DNA of 64,000 nucleotides, from assembly GCF_029784135.1 (NCBI RefSeq), contig NC_073746.1:224639882-224703881 (forward strand), written 5' to 3'. Of this stretch, positions 11,190-20,835 are shown in pieces. Each line of letters starts with the position of its first letter. Position 1 is the stretch's first letter. The DNA is from Toxorhynchites rutilus septentrionalis. Taxonomy: Eukaryota; Arthropoda; Insecta; Diptera; Culicidae. The notes beneath the pieces were generated by a model, which worked only from the letters and a program-made list of their open reading frames with translations, had not been told where the DNA came from and did no database searches. The position numbers and the translations under genes were made by a program.

Positions 11190-12481
11190 AGGCCCATTTA
11201 TACGTTGCTAGTAGCTGACTTGACAATGAGCAGCTACTGACCCGGTGGACTCGCTTGACAATTGGTTGACTCGCCTTGTCCGTTCACACAGTGTGAGCTG
11301 CTGGCGAGAAACTAGATACTACGGCACGGGTTTACCAGGGATGCCAGGCGACTTTTCAAATGTCCATCAAATAGTCAGAAACAGCAATCAGGTCCGAATT
11401 TGTCAAATGATTGGTCCAAAATCGACTTCTTTATTGGCAGTTTTCATCTTAGGTTTTCAGTTGAATGTATCATCACACAATTTTATAGCAAAACAAACGC
11501 TGATCGTGTTTAAAAATACATACTTTGTGCTGAATTTCTTTGAACTGAAGGTACTATCCGAAAAAGCAGAAAGAGAAAAGGATTCGGGCCAGGAATTAGA
11601 TGCAAAGAAAAGGAGCAACAAATACAATATTGAAGGAACTCTACGATGAGGATCCCCGAGATTACAGAGCAGTGTTGATAATAACACCTGAACAAGTGAA
11701 AAAACTGTTGGATTTAATTGCTCCACGAATACAACGCCAAGATACAGTCATGAGGGATGCTGTACCTGCAAGAGTTAAATTAGAAATGACATTGATGTGC
11801 CTTTGTTTTGGAATATCGTTGGGATTGTTGTCGATATTTTTTAGAATCTCGAAAACATCCATAGCTCAGATAATTCCGAAAGGATGTGATGTTATAAATG
11901 GTAGTCTAAAAGATTTTTTTTTTTAATTTTATTTATTTTGTGAAATGAAAATGATAGTCGATTTGCAGGTGCAATAAATACGCTTCAAAAATTTTAATAA
12001 TGAATGAAAATGTACTTTTTTAAATCGAATATGTATTCTGTTTCTTAGAACAATACTTTTTTTTGTAAGTTGTGATCTGATAATGATTCTATATTAGAGA
12101 TTCTCAAGAAAACTATCTCAAAAAGAAAGCGTGCCCCGCCAGCGTGCAAAACGAAATAACAATTATTTCGTTTAGAAACTATGAGGGTTTTATTTGTTTT
12201 TCCAATAATTTTCAAGTCTATAAATATCTTCACATATTTTCAAATATCTTAAAAATAGAGACATTTCATTACATTTGGCATCACTGATTCGAACGCTAAA
12301 TTCTGTTTTTGACGTTGTGAAGCATGCAAGTGCGAGTAAATTCAAAAAACTTTGAAGTAGCTCGCACGCCGGATCACACATGACAATAACTGGCATGATG
12401 TGTTCACACGGTGTGAGTAGCTGCACTGCAGTAACTGACTAGACCGACTCGTATGCTTACTCGCACCGTCTGAACCCGGCT
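11190..12481 (+). mobile_element. PIF/Harbinger element relic with TAA target duplication
   Basis: The left end AGGCCCATTTATACGTTGC (11190 on) pairs imperfectly with the inverted right end AGCCGGGTTCAGACGGTGC (ending 12481). TAA flanks both sides (11187-11189 and 12482-12484), as expected for the TWA targets of PIF/Harbinger. Subterminal TCACACAGTGTGA-like palindromes occur at about 11283 and 12402 in mirror positions. It holds a Harbinger transposase fragment (11571-11926). At 1292 bp it is too short for a full two-gene element, so it is internally deleted. Confidence 0.75.
11571..11926 (+). pseudogene. Harbinger transposase N-terminal fragment
   Basis: In one frame it reads KRIRARN, a stop at 11598-11600 where the family usually has Trp (R-x-W motif), then MQRKGATNTILKELYDEDP. 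Next comes a segment with ITPEQVKKLLDLIAPRIQRQ and VKLEMTLMCLCFG. This order (RxW-hxxR...ELxxEDPxxY, LLxxhxPxIxxxDT, KLxhTLxhLxxGxS, FRhSxxxIxxIhPxxC) is the conserved N-terminal half of Harbinger/HARBI1-type DDE nucleases. The DDE catalytic core is missing: the frame ends in a poly-T/Phe run at 11926. The partner Myb-like protein was not found. Surrounding TIRs and TAA repeats support the call. Confidence 0.75.
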
Positions 12482-12484
12482 TAA

Positions 12485-12899
12485 GGGCAAGAAAGGTCCA
12501 CGAGAAAAGACGTACGCTTGAGAGGGTGGAAAGCGTCTTTGGGGGAGGTTTGAACGAGTGGCGAGCCTCTATTATTATTGTTTATACCGGCTGACCAGAA
12601 GAGAGGAATCTAGAAAAGCGAAAAATGAAGAGATGACAAGATGGCGAGAGTCGAAATAAGATAAACACACACGCTTCCGAAGCTCGCAGAGATGAACTGA
12701 GATCAGTCAGCGTTTGTGATTAGGGAGGTAAACAACGGACTGGACATTGTTCGGTACTCTTGACGAGTCGTCGCGGTCGATTGCCAAGAACTTTTATTTT
12801 TGATTTTGTGCATACTTGTTGGAAAAAAGAGCGTGAAAGTTGTGAAAGCAATAAGTGTTAATTGCGCGGATCAGTTGTTGATTGTTTTATTTTTTTCGG
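12485..12899 (+). promoter_or_regulatory. Candidate promoter and non-coding first exon
   Basis: The stretch is GC-richer and purine-rich compared with its flanks and lies just outside the Harbinger element. GATCAGTCAGCG (about 12701-12712) contains two overlapping arthropod initiator-like TCAGT/TCAG motifs. GGACT occurs 33-34 bases downstream, close to but not exactly at the position of a DPE. A possible splice donor CGGTAAAT lies at about 12897-12904. It is + strand and upstream of the VMAT coding exon, so it could be a 5' non-coding exon of VMAT. This is inference: no transcript evidence exists here, and the DPE register is off by one. Confidence 0.3.
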
Positions 12900-12904
12900 T
12901 AAAT

Positions 12905-13296
12905 ATTATTACATGTGTAAATTAATTTGTGTCATTGAAATTTTGGCGGCAAGCGTCATTAACTCTTCTATACGACTTTCGATGGTTGTCAATGAAACCA
13001 CCAAGATATAAATTAATCTAGAACATATATAATAGCGCAACATTAAAATTGCGAAAAGTTCGAAATGCATAACCCTAATTTCATGAAAGTGAAATAATGG
13101 GAAACAAAAAGCTAAAATTTGGTTTCCCCTCAGCGAATTGAAAGATGACTTCTCATGATGACTTGTTCAAAAATTGTCTATATGTTCCGCGTATGTAACG
13201 GTAGAACGCTAGAGTGCAGTGGAAAACATTGAAACATGAGGCGATATACGAGTACAATATGTCTTCAAATGACCGCAGATTATGTATTTATGCATA
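12905..13296. other. No gene recognised
   Basis: AT-rich sequence between the candidate first exon and the mariner insertion. The open frame at 13214 is unrelated to any family I know and overlaps the mariner end. Confidence 0.4.
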
Positions 13297-13298
13297 TA

Positions 13299-14348
13299 TT
13301 AGGCTGTCAAAAAAGTCCTGCGGTAGTTGTATTCATTGTATCGAGTCATACTATAGCTTGTTGGAAAAGTATTTTTGCGCGCTATATATAGTTCTTGACA
13401 GTGTTTTGTTTGGTTGAGTCGTTCGTGAGTTATAGTGTTGCAAATATGGAGCAAAATAAAGAGAAAATCCGACATATTTTACAGTACTACTATGACAAAG
13501 GCAAAAATGCATCTCAAGCTGCCAATAAAATTTGTGCAGTATATGGACCCGATACAGTTTCCATTTCCACCGCACAACGATGGTTTCAACGTTTTCGTTC
13601 TGGTGTAGAGGTCGTCGAAGATGCGCCACGCTCCGGAAGGCCTGTCGTCGAAAATTGCGACAAAATCGCTGAATTAGCCGAGAAAGACCGGCATAGTAGC
13701 AGCCGTAGCATCGGCCAAGAGCTGGGGATAAGTCATCAAACCGTTATTAACCATTTGAAGAAGCTTGGATTCACAAATAAGCTCGATGTATGGGTGCCAC
13801 ACACGTTGACGCAAAAAAACATCTTTGACCGTATCGACGCATGTGAATCGCTGCTGAATCGCAACAAAATCGACCCGTTTCTGAATTCGGACCTGTACTG
13901 CCAACAACTGGACCGCTTGAAGGTGGCACTCATGAAGAAGAGGCCATCTTTGATAAACAGAGGCCGCATTGTCTTCCATCAGGACAACGCCAGGCCACAC
14001 ACTTCTTTGGTGACGCGCCAGAAGCTCCGGGAGCTCGGATGGGAGGTTCTATTGCATCCGCCGTATAGTCCGGACCTTGCACCAAGTGACTACCACCTGT
14101 TTTTGTCCATGGCGAACGAGCTAGGTAGTCAGAAGTTAGCCACAAAAGAGGCCTGTGAAAATTGGCTATCCGAGTTTTTTGCTAATAAGGAAGCGAGCTT
14201 CTATAACAGGGGTATTATGAAGTTGGCATCTCGTTGGGAACAAGTCATCGAACAAAACGGCGCATATTTGACTTAAAACAGATTGTAACTAATGTTATGA
14301 ACAAATGAAAATTCAAAAAAATACCGCAGGACTTTTTTGACAGCCTAA
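13299..14348 (+). mobile_element. 1050-bp mariner element with perfect 27-bp TIRs
   Basis: TTAGGCTGTCAAAAAAGTCC begins the left repeat (13299-13325), and its exact inverse ends the right repeat (14322-14348), 27 of 27 matching. TA flanks both ends (13297-13298, 14349-14350). The element encodes the internally deleted transposase at 13446-14276. Perfect TIRs with an open reading frame indicate a recent insertion, or a recently mobilised deletion derivative that moved in trans. It is about 200 bp shorter than typical 1.25-1.3-kb mariners. Confidence 0.95.
13446..14276 (+). CDS. Mariner transposase (DD34D), internally deleted, open frame
   Basis: The frame is open from ATG 13446 (context AATATGGAG; the upstream in-frame ATG at 13395 adds residues not typical of the family) to TAA 14274-14276, 276 residues. 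The usual length is about 340-350. Seen in order: N-terminal helix-turn-helix (about residues 1-55), SGRPV linker, second helix-turn-helix (about 75-115), WVPHTL linker (about 120), FHQDNARPH with the second catalytic Asp, and YSPDLAPSDYHLF with the third, 34 residues later (DD34D). The block that should hold the first catalytic Asp (DEKW in relic A) is absent between DPFLN and SDLYCQQ. Aligned to relic A, exactly 195 nt (65 codons) are missing, in frame. The protein could still bind TIRs but cannot cut DNA, so it might act as a dominant-negative or be mobilised in trans (inference). Confidence 0.9.
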   Translation: MEQNKEKIRHILQYYYDKGKNASQAANKICAVYGPDTVSISTAQRWFQRFRSGVEVVEDAPRSGRPVVENCDKIAELAEKDRHSSSRSIGQELGISHQTVINHLKKLGFTNKLDVWVPHTLTQKNIFDRIDACESLLNRNKIDPFLNSDLYCQQLDRLKVALMKKRPSLINRGRIVFHQDNARPHTSLVTRQKLRELGWEVLLHPPYSPDLAPSDYHLFLSMANELGSQKLATKEACENWLSEFFANKEASFYNRGIMKLASRWEQVIEQNGAYLT

Positions 14349-14350
14349 TA

Positions 14351-14986
14351 TTATGCATATATTCTAACATATTATCAACACGTTGGCATTTCTAACATCT
14401 CCGTTTTTGCGACTTTAGTTTGGCAATAATGAAAAGAAATTTGGATTCTCACTTTTCTAATTAAATAGGAGCTGGCAATTTTACAACTCATTATGTTAAC
14501 TCCATGCCACGCCAATAAACCGCTTCAGGCAAGATCGAAATCATACACACACACTCGGCAAAAAATTGACGGAGCAAAGTGCATCAACGAAAAATTTAAA
14601 ATGGTTTTCGAAAAATTATGTGATCGCGATAAATGAAATTAATGAATTTGAACTTTTGAAATATTTTACTATTCAAATCAATGATGAGGCCAATTAACCT
14701 CATCAACCAGCTTTCAATTGATTTCTAGAATGCATCTGTAGGATCTTTTACAACAGAGATATGGATGATAATGGATAATAATGGCACCGCTAATCAAAAG
14801 GCATTTTTGAAAACTCCAATAATTTTTGTACGAAGTGCATTTTTTGGCTTGATGAAAATAAAACTATTAAAACCTTCGATTAAAAAAATGTGCAAAAACC
14901 GGTTACAGAGTTACAGCTTTTTTGCAATTTTTTTTATTAAAAAATAAATTCCTCCTGCTATGAGATGCTGTATTAAAAAAATACGT
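14351..14986. repeat. Dispersed repeat, second copy
   Basis: ACACTCGGCAAAAAATTGACGG (from 14553) through about 14940 belongs to the interspersed repeat also seen at 9366-9650. Its first part recurs at 30855-30930 and 48480-48540. It has no coding capacity. The 60-residue frame at 14765 lies within the repeat and is not a gene. Confidence 0.55.
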
Positions 14987-14989
14987 CAA

Positions 14990-16847
14990 GCCGACCTAAT
15001 TATGACCATCTCGTCCACAATCTTCAGCTCGTGTAGAGTTGTCATGAGCGGTATAATCTTCAGCTCTTAGTGAATGATCAGTGGCCTGCACAACCCTAGG
15101 CCCGTGTCATTTGTATCTGTAAAAGAATATTTGTATGTATTGCCGCGACTAAGTAAAAGTTTATCGATCGGATAGGAGCGATATGAAACAGGGATACAAC
15201 GGAGGAAACATCATTATACGTTGACATTGGCGTTTCTGAGGCACAGGTATAGATGAAGCAGAAGATCAGGATCACGGCTACCTAAGATATCCCGGACGGG
15301 GATATCCGATTGTCTGCCTTGTGCTATCAATGCTCTGGAAAGCTGAGAGCGGTCATCATGCAACCGGATACACGACCAAACAAAATGCTCGATGTCGTGG
15401 TAGCCATCGCCACAATCACAAAGATTGCTGCGAGGCCAATGCGATAAAGATGCGTGTTTAGGTTATAGTGATTGGACATAAGCCGAGATATTACGCGAAT
15501 GAAATCACGACCTACATTCAATCCATTGATCCATGCACTCGTCGTGACCTTCGGGATAATCGTGCGTATCGAACGACCGAACTTATCTTCACTTCATATG
15601 CGCTGCCAACTTTCGAGTGTGTGCTGACAAGAAATGCGGAAAAATTCATTATTAGCAATTTGCCTTTCAAAGAGTGTGTTATCTGAAGCGCCCACCTTAG
15701 CTAGCGAGTCCGCTTTCTCAATTCCCGGAATCGAGCAATGGGAGGGAACCGATGTTAAGGTAATCTTGAATATTTTTTTGATCACAACACCCAATAGTTG
15801 TCTTATTTTTTTTAGGAAATAAGATGAGTGTTTATCAACTTTCATTGAGCGGACTGCCTCTATTGAGCTGAGACTGTCTGAAAAATAAAATAATGGTCGA
15901 TGTGCAATGTTTCAATGATCCCTAGAGTGTAGCATATCGCAACCAGTTCTGCAACATACACGGAACAAGGATCTTTGAGTTTGAAAGAGGCACTGGAATT
16001 TTCATTGAAGATGTCGAATCTAGTGAACCCGTTCATGAGTGAACCGTCAGTGAAGAACATCCTATCGGATTTAACTTCATGATATTTTGCCGAAAATATC
16101 GGCCGAATAACATCGGAGAGTAAATGATCTGGAATTTCATAGATTTTTTGACGCATGAACAGATAAAAAATGACAAAAGAATTGCAAAAGTACGGGAAGC
16201 AAGAATTAGTTGGAGTAGATTTTCGAAAGGTATCAATCAGCAATAGATTCATGGCCTGGCAACGGATAAGAAATCAGTAAGATAATTCTGAGAACCGAAG
16301 AGTAAGCGGGGATTCTCCTGCCAAGACTTCGTGACTATATATATATATATATATATATGGCTATACGCAAACAGCGATATTGTATCCTCTCCAGCTTGAG
16401 AATATGAAACCTGGCAGTTGATCGGAAGCAAAAACTACTGTATTCTAACACCGGTAATATCGTTGTTTTGTGCAACTTAATGACGTCTCCTGGATGGACA
16501 CTCCACCATGTTCCGGTTATTGTTTGGAGATTCTTTGCTGACATTTCCGTTTCAGATACGCAATTCCCCAAGTACATTTAGAGTCAAAATATACTCCAAG
16601 GTATTTGAAAAATCGGACGTTTTGTCGGATGGGTGAAGCTGGAATTGGGCGGGTTCGTGCTCCCTAGAAAAAAACTATCATTTCTGTTTTCTCAGTAGAG
16701 AATTCTATACCCAGCTTAAGAGCCCACGTTAAAAGGTTGTTCAGGGTTTCTTGCAAGGACTGTTGCAGAACGACGGGATTAGTACCCGTGATGGAAAGAA
16801 CTTCATCGTCTGCAAATTATCTCAGCGTACCATCTCTAGTTAGACAA
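14990..16847 (-). pseudogene. RNase-H LINE relic, copy 1 (3' half of ORF2 and 3' UTR)
   Basis: Read on the minus strand, it parallels the better copy at 59161-61725. Present are the end of the RT domain (about 16850-16680), a thumb region with VHPGDVIKLHKTT text, RNase H FFTDGS (about 16060), VAELVAI (about 15950), HCSIPG-EKADSLAK (about 15720) and the C-terminal zinc-knuckle region (about 15420-15390), then 3' UTR to about 14990. A (TA)n tract replaces part of the thumb region at 16336-16358. Stops and frameshifts are frequent. One useful detail: at the codon where the 61-kb copy has a stop after LGI, this copy still has Glu (GAATTC). Its 5' end is cut at about 16848 by a mariner fragment. 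Confidence 0.9.
16336..16358. repeat. (TA)n microsatellite
   Basis: An uninterrupted TA tract of 23 bases lies inside LINE copy 1, replacing sequence that is present at the same place in the 61-kb copy. Confidence 0.9.
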
Positions 16848-17297
16848 TCACGAATTTCTTCAGTGTTATCGAATCGTTGACCGCCGAAGGCCTGTTTCAT
16901 CACCGTACTATTGTGAAGTTTTGGACCAATTAAGAACCGCGATTAAGAACAAAAGGCCAGGTTTATTGACGAAAGGAGTGTTCCTCATCCACGATAATGC
17001 GAGGCCCCATTTTGCTCGCGTAACTCAAGAACTATTGAAAAAATTCAAATGGACTGTGTTCAGGATTACCTAAGACCTCGCTCTAGCGACTATCACTTAT
17101 TCCCGGTGATGAAACAGGCGTTCGGCGGTCAACGATTCGATAACACTGAAGAAATTCGTGAAGCAGTTACATCCTTCTTTAAAAAGTTGAACGCTACGCA
17201 CTTCGCGCTCGGAATAGAAAAACTCGTGCCACGCTATGAAAAATGCCTCAAACGTTACGGCGATTATGTAGAAAAACAGAAAAAGAACATAAAATAG
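16848..17297 (+). pseudogene. Mariner-type transposase 3' fragment with 57-bp fold-back (relic C)
   Basis: The + strand text from about 16936 reads IKNKRPGLLTKGVFLIHDNA (second catalytic Asp in HDNARPH), then ARVTQELLKKFKW, a broken region with a stop and a frameshift, SDYHLF (third Asp), GGQRFDNTEE and VPRYEKCLKRYGDYVE near the C-terminus, ending at the stop before 17298. This is a different mariner subfamily from copies A and B. Positions 16848-16904 are an inverted copy of 17105-17161, one mismatch in 57 bp, so part of the gene has been duplicated in reverse at its upstream edge. The left edge joins LINE copy 1 at TAGACAATCA. Confidence 0.85.
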
Positions 17298-18140
17298 AAA
17301 AAGAACAAACGTCCCTTTACCTCGGCGGAAGCCAAACTGCGTATTTGCGTATTTGACAGCTAATGTCCGCTTCGACCCACTTGTCTAAACGAAGTAGAAT
17401 CATTTTCTTTAACAATTTACGAATCCGGATAATAATGCAATCGGCCTATACGAATTGTGACCCCAAGCCGGCTTGTTGGGTTTTCGTATGACTATCAATC
17501 TCACTTGTTTCCAGTCATGCGGGATAATACTAGCTCCAGAAACTTGTTGAACAAGTTCAGTAAACGATGTTTCGCCAAGTCGGGAAGATTCTTCAACAAG
17601 TTGAACTTGATCTTGTACGAACTCGGAGCTGAATTGTTACATGAGAGATGGACAATTGAGAATTCTACCATCGAAAAATTCTCATAACCGCCTTGCGGTC
17701 TCTCTCGACAATCCATCGACGAACTTTCGCCAATATCCACGCTTTTTTGCTTTAATCAAACCTTTTAGTTTGATTTCTAAAGCAGTCTATTAGAATATCA
17801 ACAAATATTCACGAGTAACGAATATGATTTTTTTTCAGTGTAATTGACTTTTTCCAGCTTGAAATTCACTGCCCTCATTATGTTGATAACAATAACAAAC
17901 GAGTTCATTTTGTTAATATCGGTGATGCATGAACAAATTTGCTATAATGAATGAAAGCGGCATTGAGTGGGGTTCATAACTTTGCTGTTATTTATACTTT
18001 GAATATCAAAAACAACAAATTGATATTCATCACATTCGAAATGATATTCGTTCTGGCAGTGAATTCGAGTAAAGATTCAAAAATAAAAGAAAATATTCAG
18101 CCTGGACTTAGAGAACAAAAACACCACAGTTCGATGAAAC
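17298..18140. other. No gene recognised
   Basis: The 76- and 79-residue frames at 17457-17740 lie on opposite strands, and I cannot place either one. The rest is AT-rich. Confidence 0.4.
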
Positions 18141-18590
18141 GGAGTTTAAATCACCTAAGAAGAGCCGCGACTCTGGCAATGTCTCGACGATATCGAAAAA
18201 CTGCTTACCATAGTTTTGGGAGGAATATATATCGAGGCAATGCAGAGGTCTTTGTCATTGATTTGTGTCTGACAAGCGACAGCTTCAATGCCTGTCATCG
18301 ATGGGAAAGTGACTCTATAGAAGGAGTGAATTTTTTTATCCCCAGTAGTACGCCACCAAACGAGTCGTTTCGATCGAGGCGAATAATGTTGAAATCATGA
18401 AAATTCAGCTCGTCGTCAGAAGAAAGCTATGTTTCACCGAGGGAAAATACATCACAGATAGAACTATGAATCAAAAATTTAAATTGATCCAGTTCAGAGA
18501 TAATGCTTCTGCAATTCCAATGGATGACAGTGGTCAAATCCTTGACTCATTGCACTGCATCGGAGAAATGAACACTGCCTACACTTGCGA
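18141..18590 (-). pseudogene. LINE endonuclease fragment, duplicate copy
   Basis: This is a second copy of the 19030-19472 endonuclease segment with scattered substitutions and small indels (for example TTTTGGGAGGAATATATATCG against TTTTGCGGAATTTTGAGG). It is on the minus strand and starts right after the C-terminal part of the other endonuclease copy. The + strand open frames here (17951-18400, 18397-18606) are shadows of this relic. Confidence 0.75.
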
Positions 18591-18639
18591 CTTAGGGAAC
18601 AGCTGAATCCACTTCCGACGTCTTCAATAATCAAGATGA

Positions 18640-19475
18640 AAATGACACTGTGTGGAAAAATAAACTTCAAAACATATAAAATAAACTTCATAACAAAAGT
18701 TCATTTGTTCATATTCACTGATTGTCTGGATCTCTTTTCCGAGGCAATACGCAATATCGACTGATTCACTCAATCTTGATTCATTGGCGATCGATAAAAT
18801 TATTGGTAGGTAATCACTAACGTGGGGATCTTGGATTACTTTCCACGTACAATCCAGAGATAAGGGAGAAGAGCAAAAAGATATGTCTAGCATGCCTGCC
18901 CGTGCAGGATGGCTACCCTAGTTGCTTCCCCAGTATTTAAAACTGTCATGTTCAAGTGGTCGCACAGATCATAAATCAAAATGGCACGGTTGTCATTGTA
19001 AAGTGACCTCCATGTTGTTCCATGGGAGTTGAAATCACCTAAGAAGAGCCGCGAATCTGGCAATGTCTCGACAATATCGAAAAACTGATGGTGGCTTACC
19101 ATAGTTTTGCGGAATTTTGAGGAATATATATCGAGGCAATGCAGAGGTCTTTGCCATTGATTTGTGTCTGACAAGCGACAGCTTCAGTGCATGTCATCGA
19201 TGGGGAAGTGACTCTATAGAATGAGTGTCATTTTTTTATCCCCAGTAGTACGCCCGAAACGAGTCGTTTCGATCAAGACGAATAATATTGAAATCATGAA
19301 AATTCAGCTCGTCGTCTGAAGAAAGCCATGTTTCACCGAGGGAAAATACATCACAGATAGAACTGTGAATAAAAAATTTAAATTGATTTAGTTTAGGGAT
19401 GATGCTTCTGCAATTCCACTGGTCAAATCCTTGACTCGTTGCACTGAATTGGGGAAATGAACGCTGCCACATTTT
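18640..19475 (-). pseudogene. LINE apurinic-like endonuclease (EN) domain relic
   Basis: Read on the minus strand: QWNCRSIIPKLNQFKFF (N-terminal EN motif with Asn, about 19410-19360), SLGETWL (the conserved Glu, about 19340), a middle part with PLHCLDIYS (about 19140), LFLGDFNSHGTTW (GDFNxH motif, about 19045-19010) and DPHVSDYLPI near the C-terminus (about 18830-18800), where the usual SDH is now SDY. This is the ORF2 N-terminal nuclease of an I/Loner/Jockey-type LINE. It is probably the same family as the RT/RNase H pieces at 15-17 kb and 59-62 kb, but nothing links them physically. Stops and frameshifts make it non-functional. Confidence 0.85.
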
Positions 19476-20269
19476 TCTTTCGAAAATGTTCTCACCGGAA
19501 GCAAACGTAATATGTACTACGGATCATTTAAAATGCATTTAAAATGTCTGAAAGCGCAAGCAAGCCACGTAGTGGCGTAGTAGGCCCTTTTCGTCTATTT
19601 CGACGTTGCAACAGGATACGTATACGCGATACTCAATCGCAAAGAGGTCGCAGCGCGATATTTTTCTCGCTTGGGTCCTGCTTGAGACGACAACTCGTAG
19701 TTTATCTGGCTATCATCCGCGTAATCTCGGTAACATCGGGAAAAACTCTGAGTTAGTTCCTTCGGTTTGTGAATGAGAGGTTTGAGAGGTTAAATTTTCA
19801 TCTTAAGTATACAATGAATGGGCCTTTGGAGCATTCAGGGTATTCTTTTGGACGAAAATTCTTTTTATCGTCAACAAAAGTTGTCAATCGTCAATAACAG
19901 TAGTCAAAAATTGAGAAATGAACACACCGACCACTTCGGCGAAAAAACAATATACAGTGTATCAATCTGTGGAGTTATATAAAATCAGTTTGTTCCACCT
20001 GGTCAAACATTTACGGGAGAATATTATCTCAGAATTTTGAGGCATTTGATAACGCGAGTCCGCCAAATTCAATAATGCGTTAAGTTTGTTTTTGTGTTTG
20101 GCTCTATATCGCGTCTGTGTTCTGAATCATCTCCCATATTTACCTATTTAGTACCCTATGAGTACCTTTCTTTTTCTAAAAAATTCCAAAAATTAAGGTA
20201 AAATCAAAATGTATTTTGACGACATTAGGGCCATGCAAACGACTTCAACCAAAGCGTTGAAAGTCATTT
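19476..20269. other. No gene recognised
   Basis: A 70-residue Arg/Ser-rich frame at 19544-19756 (+) lies in a GC-richer patch. I recognise no domain in it, and it may be leftover LINE 5' sequence. Confidence 0.35.
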
Positions 20270-20521
20270 CTCAACTCTCGTATACTCGCGCATACGGTCT
20301 CACAGACCGAAGTAAGTAATTTTGTCTTAAGGAGGCTGAATTAAATGACTATTAAAACTGAATGACGATGAAGAAAAAATATTATCTGGAGTTTATTCAT
20401 TCAATTATATTTTTTTTCTTTGAATAAATACCATTAACGCAGTTATATTGCAGAGACACACACAGTCTGTGACGCCGTGAGCGAGTACACGATTGTTTTG
20501 CGCACGAGTACAGGAGAGCTA
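20270..20521. repeat. Possible short inverted-repeat element
   Basis: CTCTCGTATACTCGCGC (about 20276) and the inverse of the right-hand text near 20500-20520 (CTCTCCTGTACTCGTGC) match at about 13 of 17 positions. CGGTCTCACAGACCG (about 20297) forms a 6-bp stem, and a related GTCACAGACTG occurs inverted at about 20465. It could be a degraded MITE. No target duplication was found. Confidence 0.3.
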
Positions 20522-20771
20522 ATATGAGAAAAAAATCAACATATATTAAAATAAGTTTTAAAGTAGGTAAAATTAAAATAAGTTAAAAAATAAAGTTAAT
20601 TTTCACATTCAGCCGAGAACGCCATTTCTCAAAAGTTGTTAAACAACAAATCGATGTAAAAAGTGTATTAAAGCTGGAGAATCTACTTTGATAAATAATT
20701 TATATCAAAGCTGTGCAAAATTTTCTCTTCATTCCTCTCGCATGATGCTTGTTTCAAAAACAAGTTCGATA
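20522..20771. other. No feature recognised
   Basis: AT-rich sequence; nothing identified. Confidence 0.4.
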
Positions 20772-20835
20772 TACGGAATAACAATCATGCTGTTGTTATT
20801 CCGTAGATCTATATGTTGTTATCGCCAACATATAG
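20772..20835. repeat. Two adjacent perfect hairpins
   Basis: TACGGAATAACAA (20772-20784) pairs with TTGTTATTCCGTA (20793-20805), a 13-bp perfect stem with an 8-base loop. Four bases later CTATATGTTG (20809-20818) pairs with CAACATATAG (20826-20835), a 10-bp perfect stem with a 7-base loop. No gene adjoins it. The two stems do not share sequence, so this is not a simple decayed TIR pair. Confidence 0.75.

Noticed and set aside
13288..14361. TTATGCATATA on both sides of the mariner as a long target duplication
   Set aside because: Mariners duplicate only TA. The flanking word is nearly palindromic (ATGCAT) and probably reflects target preference or chance.
17951..18606. Two + strand frames of 149 and 69 residues as genes
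   Set aside because: They are shadows of the minus-strand LINE endonuclease relic, which is recognisable by alignment with 19030-19472.
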